Assembly: GCF_020283565.1 (NCBI RefSeq)
Contig: NC_060063.1
Coordinates: forward strand, 18,356,720 to 18,420,719
Direction of reading: 5' to 3'
Length of the DNA: 64,000 nt
Source of the DNA: Trifolium pratense
Taxonomy: Eukaryota; Streptophyta; Magnoliopsida; Fabales; Fabaceae
A program made the position numbers and the translations under genes. Under the pieces are notes generated by a model. The model was not told where the DNA came from, did no database searches, and saw nothing but the letters and a program-made list of their open reading frames with translations. Positions 58,401-64,000 of this stretch are shown here, one piece after another (the first letter of the stretch is position 1; the number at the start of each line of letters is the position of its first letter).

Positions 58401-60671
58401 CCGATTAAGCTGATTTTGCGATTTAAGCTGATTGGATTGTCGTCGATGGTGAGTGGTTGTGCGACGGAGGACGAGATGGATTCGCCGGTGGGAGTGGGTT
58501 TGACGGAGGAGGATTCGCCGGTGGGAGTGGGTTTGACGGAGGAGGAGAGTGGGTTTGACGGAGGAGGAGGATTTGCGATGATTGATGAAACTGTGATTTT
58601 GTGATTTGGTTTCTGACTGTGTTATTTGGTTTCTCGCTTTTGAAATTAATTTTGAGAAGAATAAACCGGTTCTAAACCAACTAAGTGAAATGGTAAACCG
58701 GTTTACCATTTTTATGTTTTATGGTCTGGGTTGGTTTTTTTATAAAATGGGCTCGGCTTTTAAAAAATGGAAATGGTTTGGTTAGTAATTTGGGTATGGT
58801 TAACCTTATTATTTGCACACCCCTAGACTTAATGTGTATGGAAGTCCACTTTCTAGCAATACTCCTTTAGCCTTCTTTTTTTCCAAATCAGGACTCCCCA
58901 AAATAGAGCCATACATTCACATTGAAAACCACAAAAATATTCTGCATAGCCAATGAAAACCACATTAACAAAAACCACAACACAAGCCTACAAATCAAAT
59001 TGACCAAGCAGATAGCCTCAACTATATGGATGTAAATAAAAACAGAGGAATGTTAGAAAATGGTAGGAAATTCCTACATTACATTCCTTCAAAAGTATTT
59101 ACTCTTAATTTAGTCATTATTAATATATCATATAAATCATCTCCACAAATTGTCCCTCATGTGCACACTTGATTTTCCTTCTTTTAGGTTTCATTACTAC
59201 TTTCCAAACTGAATATTGCTCGTTAAGACATGGCTAATAATTATTTCCATCTTCAAAAAGCAAATGCAACATCAATTTCTGATATATGAGAGACAACAGA
59301 AGTTTAAGATCACCAAAAGATTGTAGTACTGCACCTTAACACAAACAGCTAGGCAATTATTGCCTTAACACAAACAACTAGGCACTTATTGCATCATCCT
59401 TTACTCTAACTTTTTTTCTGATCTAAGCAAGGTCATAAATAGTATTGATATAGGCATCATACACATACCTTAATACAAGCATTAGTATTGAACACCTAGA
59501 ATCAAAGTTTACGCTGAATGTAAGTAAAATGAATAATACCAAGCTTACTTTCTACTTTGATTTTCAAATAATAAGACTATCGTACAATATTCACATTGGA
59601 GAATGAATCAAGCTCACCCTAAATTATCAAAAAAGGAGAACAGTGATTCTATACTATCCAATTTGAAGATAACACAAATGATGTATGCATACCTATGCAC
59701 ATTTTCACTTTCATGTCCGCAATTTCTCTAGGAGTACCATCAACTATTCGCATAATCGCATCCACAAGTCAAGTTGAGCATCGAATTGAAGCGGTAAAAC
59801 CTCAAAAATTGTTAAAAAGCGGTAAGACTATTCACATTTAATCATCTTACTTCATAACTCAACGTTTCTATAATTGCAGTAAGAAATCGCACCTAATCAC
59901 CTAAATGAAATAAAAAAATATATAGAAACACCTAAGCAAACTTGATTTCAATTCTCACAGTGGAGATTTTATTACATTCTCTGTTTCTCTGTTTAGGTTT
60001 TTCAGTATCATTACCATCTTCCGTATCATTATAAAAAATAGTTTTTAGTTTTTCCACAAAATAATTCAAAGAAAACGAAATGTCAAACCTTGAGATTGTG
60101 TTTTGTCAACATTCTCAGCTACTGGTGTAACTTCAGATTGTGTTCTGTCGACAAGCTTTCCAGAATCGTCTCTATAGGCAAAATTGAAAGCACTAAGAGT
60201 CCTGTTCATGACATTGAAGTGTCACAGTCAAAAATTGAATGTTTAAAGCACTAAATTCAACGACTACTGAACCTGTTAATGCTTTAAGGACTATTGTTCA
60301 AGTAATAACATGCAAATAATCAATGCTGAACTATGAACCCTAATTTACAAATAAGACCTATGTTTCCAACATTCACCTTCAATTATTCAAAAATGCACCA
60401 ATTTTAACCTAAGAATGGGGAAATTCATAAATTAATTCACAATATTACTCCAAATTGAACCTGGATCTAACAATCTTCTCCTTCAGATCCGCAAATTCAA
60501 AATATTTCTTCTTCTCCTCCTTGTGCACGCAAATTCGAACTATTCTTGAGAGCTAAATTTGTGTTCTTCTACAACTGCAACAAGAACACAATGCTCGGAT
60601 ATGGAACACGAAAATAGAGATGAAGAAGATGGAAAATCGATTGAAGAATTAGTGATTTTGATAGGGTTCAT
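55420..60671 (-). CDS. candidate spliced host gene, unidentified (exons approximate)
   Basis: Short minus-strand segments look like exons with GT...AG borders. 60089-60201: coding frame TLSAFNFAYRDDSGKLVD, acceptor GAACAG, donor CAAG/GTTTG. 59693 to about 59800: one frame reads VDAIMRIVDGTPREIADMK, but all frames have a stop in the first half, so the right border is doubtful. 56370-56413: SSQTELLNYLLATE, donor GAG/GTATGT. 55942-56006: in phase, KDNTEGS then TAA, donor ATG/GTAAGA. An acceptor TTTCTCAG at 55482 may start a 3' UTR exon. A possible ATG lies at 60671-60669. I do not recognise the protein. The hAT (56587-58825) lies in an intron, and the TRIM element (60674-62747) lies 2 bp upstream of the ATG. 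Exon calls are inferences; there is no full frame to confirm them. Confidence 0.4.
57231..58059 (-). pseudogene. hAT transposase C-terminus (dimerisation domain), two exons
   Basis: Exon 58059-57785: DVLIWWKDNCTRYPVLARIA and IPVSTVASESAFSTGGRVLD, the hAT dimerisation signature. About 13-15 family residues (SFRSSL...VE) are missing before ALICTQDW. Donor CAAG/GTAAGA at 57784-57783, acceptor TTTTGCAG at 57289, then exon 57288-57231 in phase (FLSNLGSSSASTRLDDD, TGA). The N-terminal zinc finger and catalytic core are not present, so it cannot catalyse transposition. Confidence 0.85.
58435..58600. repeat. GGATTCGCCGGTGGGAGTGGG direct repeats in the hAT
   Basis: Two to three units of about 35 bp (GATTCGCCGGTGGGAGTGG, GTTTGACGGAGGAGG) at 58485-58575, in the 5' leader part of the hAT. 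Confidence 0.7.
58834..59692. other. non-coding, probable intron of the gene candidate
   Basis: AT-rich. Near 59340-59400 AACACAAACA(G/A)CTAGGCA is duplicated in tandem (about 37 bp apart). No ORF. Confidence 0.4.
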
Positions 60672-60673
60672 CG

Positions 60674-60976
60674 TGTTGGAACTTAATTAAAGCAAGAACA
60701 TACACACATAATTGAGAGAGAATTAAGAGAGAAAGAAGTTATTGTCATTGATCTCACTATATCACAATGTCACTTTACACCACTATTTATAATGTGTTGC
60801 TTACAGGTTAAGTTACTAACAAACTAGTAACTACCCCTAACTAACTCCCTAAGATCAAGTAACTAACATAACAGAAAAACTAACAAACACACAACTCATC
60901 ACATAAAATCACCTAACTAACTCTTTTACTTGTGTTACAAGTAACCAACATTGGTTACAATGAATTACCCTCAACA
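60674..60976 (-). repeat. 3' LTR of the TRIM-like element
   Basis: Plus-strand limits TGTTGGAACTTAATT and ACCCTCAACA, 303 bp. Confidence 0.9.
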
Positions 60977-62444
60977 CACCACCTAATTAATTGTTGCCAA
61001 TGTATCTACACTTTGGTTTAGCCAAATTACAATACTCAAAAAACAAAATGTTGCGAACCAAACACTAGACACATGACAGCCCTTTAAAGCACACTTTCTT
61101 GCCACCACCAGCACCAAACTTAGTCAACAATGCACTCACCACCAGCATCACTGACTATGTACCAGTCCCACAAAGAACTAACCATTCCAAATCCTGACAG
61201 TATGCAGCAATTGCTCCCAAACTCTGTGATATATTGTAGGGTTCTTAGCAGCAACACAATATCTTGCAAATTAGTACACCTTTTGTAACAAAATCTTCAC
61301 TAATTTTGTTAGACTCAACCCATCAATATGAAGCCTTTTTATCATCTTGCACTGCTCAACAACAATTCCAACTTCTGGACACTCACCAATTGTTGGATCA
61401 AAGACCCCCCTATGAACACACACTCACAAGATGCAAATTTTTCAATTTGAAACACTTTTTTACACCAACAAGGCCCCATCACTAACTTGAATCTTCTCAA
61501 ATCTCGACCAACTCAGAATTCAAATTTTCCACCGTCACAAGTTTTATTTTGTTGAACAGCCTTCTCTCCATTGCATAGTGGGTATCGCTCTTTGTAATTG
61601 ATCATCTCTCCAATACCCCTACATTCATTGCAAGAATGTTGCATTTGTTGAATCATATCAACACCATACCAGAACCTTGACAACCAACACATGTCATTGA
61701 ATCCCAAGATTTTGACTCTTTCTTCTTTAGATTAAACACCACCAAAAATAGATTCTTCACTCTCCACATCACAACTTTACCACTGTCACAAGAGTCGTCC
61801 CTCAGTCACCAATACACCGAATCAATTCCACAGTCAGAAAATGATTCAACATCATCTTCATCGTTAACTGTACGAAGCCTCATCTTAACAGAAATTTTAT
61901 TGATAATGTTGTTGTAATCTACGACGGCATGAACACACTTAACACCGAATAATTACGACATAACTGAAATCTTCTTCAAATTCTTACAATTCTTTGCAAG
62001 AATAAACACGAGCACATATCAAAGAATTAAACATTTTTTACCTCAACATTCAGAATCACTTCATCATCAAGACTCACTTTCTAAAAATCTCTCTCCGTGT
62101 GTTGTGCTCGATACCACTGCTGTAAGCAATTCACTTTCCTTTTCGCCAAGCAGCACCTTTCTTCTTTGGCTCCACTGTGATCTTTGTTTGAATCTTTTGA
62201 CGCTTCTTTTTCACTTTTGGTAGAAGAACTCCTCTGAAAATTCATCTTTTCTCGGATTTCTTGCAGGAAGCACTATATTCCTCTTCTTGGATACCTCTTT
62301 GCACCATTTCCAGCACTCTCCAGAAAACAAAGATTTCTTGCATCCTCACCACCCACTTCTCAATTCTTTGATTGAAAAGTAATCTCTTTTGCGGAAGCCA
62401 TTATTGAAACCCCATGGATCAATAGCCAATGGCTCTGATGTCAC
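60977..62444. other. interior of the TRIM-like element, non-coding
   Basis: 1468 bp without an ORF above about 75 codons. C/A-rich with many CACCACCA motifs near 61100-61160. A polypurine tract next to the left LTR is weak (minus strand TTAGGTGGTG). Confidence 0.6.
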
Positions 62445-62747
62445 TGTTGGAACTTAATTAAAGCAAGAACATACACACATAATTGAGAGAGAATTAAGAG
62501 AGAAAGAAGTTATTGTTATTGATCTCACTATATCACAATGTCACTTTACACCACTATTTATAATGTGTTGCTTACAGGTTAAGTTACTAACAAACTAGTA
62601 ACTACCCCTAACTAACTCCCTAAGATCAAGTAACTAACATAACAGAAAAACTAACAAACACACAACTCATCACATAAAATCACCTAACTAACTCTTTTAC
62701 TTGTGTTACAAGTAACCAACATTGGTTACAATGAATTACCCTCAACA
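62445..62747 (-). repeat. 5' LTR of the TRIM-like element
   Basis: Same 303 bp as 60674-60976 with one visible difference. Confidence 0.9.
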
Positions 62748-62752
62748 CATCG

Positions 62753-62865
62753 CAATCACATTGAGAGAAACAAGGAGAGGGTTGAGATTTAGGCTTCGTT
62801 TTGATCACAAAAGAAACTGAGAGGAAAGAAATTGAAAGGAAAGAAAGAGAATAAAAAGTGAAATT
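62753..62865 (-). promoter_or_regulatory. possible 5' UTR/flank of the gene candidate
   Basis: Minus strand: CT-rich leader-like sequence (CAACCCTCTCCTTGTTTCTCTC) that was next to the possible ATG before the TRIM element inserted. It is cut 113 bp further by the Ogre-like LTR. Confidence 0.35.
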
Positions 62866-64000
62866 TGTAGCGTCCTCCCTAAAAATTAAGGCTAATTCTA
62901 AGGATGAACTGCTAATCTACTCAACTAGCTAATACAAAAAACTGCGCGAAGCGATAAACGCTCGCTAAAACAGTAAAGTCGCCACCGAACTTTATTTATT
63001 CCACGCGGCCACGCGGAAAAGGAAAATATCGATAAAACCTTTAAGTGGAAAGGGTGGTCATCGCAACCAAAATTCCGGGTTCGGGAGTCGGTTATGCGAA
63101 GGGAAGGTATTAGCACCCCTCGCATCCGTTGTATTCAACGGGAACCTTCTCTTTAGATCTAGGATTAAAATTAGTTCTCGCGCTTGTGTAATGATGCTTT
63201 ATTATTTGTGCTATACTAATTAAACGAAGAAAAGACATTAAAAGACACTAAAGACTCTTAACATTTCTTTTGACACAAAAAGTTTTTTTATTAATGTGCT
63301 TGACGAGATACACCATCCCGCTCCTACGTATTCCCAGGTGCAATGGGAAATTCAAAGCTACACGCAGTTCTCGGGTAGAAAATACGTGTTTGTTGGTTGA
63401 TTTTAATTCGCAAAAAGGACTCTTTTTACACAAACACTCTTTTTTAACACATAATACACTCTTAACTACACAAAATACCCTTTTTAAATACACGGGACTC
63501 CTTTTTTAAACACATGGAAAAAACCTCTTAAACACATAAGACTCCTTAAAACATTTCTTAAACACATGAAACACTCTAATACATTTTTTAAACACATAAG
63601 ACTCAGTTAAACATTTTTCACAAAAAAGACTCAGTTTAGTGCGTTGCGTTCATTTTATGGTTTTTATTACTTTTTGAAAAGAAATAATTAAAAGAACGCC
63701 GGTTATCCACATTTCGAGGTAATCACCAAGAATACGAATAACCAGAGAACCGGAGAGCCACATGACAAACCGATCCTTTTTCATTCTATTTTTATTAAAA
63801 AAAAGACAAGTTTCTTTTTTATCACACAAATAACTTAACAAAAGAGATAAACTATTCTAACATACTAAACCCTAAAAAACAATCTAACATATTTCCACCT
63901 TTTTATACTAAAAGAAATAAAAATACGAAAGATAAAACACTAAAAAAAAAATTAAAAAAACACATTTTTTAAGTCAGGGGGGTGTAAACAGCAGATCTGG
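62866..64000 (+). mobile_element. Ogre-like gypsy LTR, runs off the window
   Basis: Starts TGTAGCGTCC at 62866. Contains AGTCGCCACCGAACTTTATT, GAAGGGAAGGTATTAGCACC and CATCCGTTGTATTCAACGGG, motifs I associate with the long LTRs of legume Ogre elements. ACACATAAGACTC-type near-repeats lie at 63490-63630. No coding; such LTRs are several kilobases long, so the rest lies to the right. Confidence 0.6.

Larger units (their letters stand above)
56587..58825 (-). mobile_element. Ac-like hAT transposon, internally deleted
   Basis: Ends TAGGGGTGTGCA and TTTGCACACCCCTA are inverted; flanks GACTTAAA (56577-56584) and GACTTAAT (58826-58833) nearly match as an 8-bp duplication, allowing two extra T at the left. 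Subterminal AAACCGGTTT motifs recur at both ends (56670-56880, 58660-58700), as in Ac. Only the transposase C-terminus remains. Confidence 0.82.
60674..62747 (-). mobile_element. TRIM-like non-autonomous LTR retrotransposon
   Basis: 2074 bp flanked by the 5-bp duplication CATCG (60669-60673 and 62748-62752). LTRs 60674-60976 and 62445-62747, 303 bp each, differ at one base that I could see (near 60741). On the minus strand the right LTR is followed by TGACATCAGAGCC (62443-62431), a near match to the tRNA-Met primer site with two changes. The interior has no gag-pol domain; only a 13-codon start MASAKEITFQ near 62400 recalls a gag start. Confidence 0.88.

Overview
The window is plant nuclear DNA, almost certainly from a papilionoid legume of the clover/medick/pea group. 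This is an inference from the types of repeat: Sirevirus copia elements with a long envelope-like ORF, Tat-type gypsy elements with an antisense ORF, an Ogre-like LTR at the right edge, and intron-bearing Helitron helicase. There are no bacterial signals. The DNA is a deeply nested graveyard of transposable elements, and only one region (about 55.4-60.7 kb, minus strand) looks like part of a spliced host gene.

Layout. 1-9028: a Sirevirus (Ty1/copia). Its pol carries a nonsense codon and a hAT MITE, followed by an 886-aa envelope-like ORF, an antisense acidic ORF, four polypurine tracts and one LTR (7732-8818). That LTR runs directly into a primer-binding site and a gag start, which is a tandem-array junction. 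9029-19.5 kb: a minus-strand Tat-lineage gypsy element (gag-protease, RT, dual RNase H, integrase, tandem-repeat 3' region, coiled-coil antisense ORF). It is broken by a CACTA element (9917-11358) and a solo LTR (14395-16285). 19639-21998: a foldback MULE holding another solo LTR. 22.4-26.7 kb: a SINE, two Helitron 3' ends, a MITE and a decayed Helitron helicase. 27.0-34.3 kb: a CACTA-like end, a copia solo LTR and a young non-coding LTR element (29115-34318) whose two 451-bp LTRs look identical. 34629: an exon fragment of an O-methyltransferase. 34963-37927: an LTR element of abnormal structure, LTR(+)/LTR(-)/internal/LTR(-), with one target duplication around the whole. 39767-43002: a 267-bp-LTR element with a 788-aa ORF of unknown type. 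44.5-46.0 kb: Tourist-like and MULE MITEs. 47.2-52.5 kb: a dead L1-type LINE. 54712: a third Helitron 3' end. 56587-58825: an internally deleted Ac-like hAT inside the host-gene candidate. 60674-62747: a TRIM-like element inserted next to that gene's possible start codon. 62866-end: the Ogre-like LTR.

Many insertions could be bounded to the base, because target duplications, TG...CA or terminal inverted repeats, primer sites and empty sites can be read directly. Where a coding frame was interrupted (2562-3138 and 14395-16285), insert plus duplication is a multiple of three and the frame matches on both sides. The most unusual objects are the inverted-LTR element at 34963-37927, the 788-aa ORF element, the non-coding young LTR element, and the acidic, SUMO-interaction-like motifs in the Sirevirus accessory ORFs.
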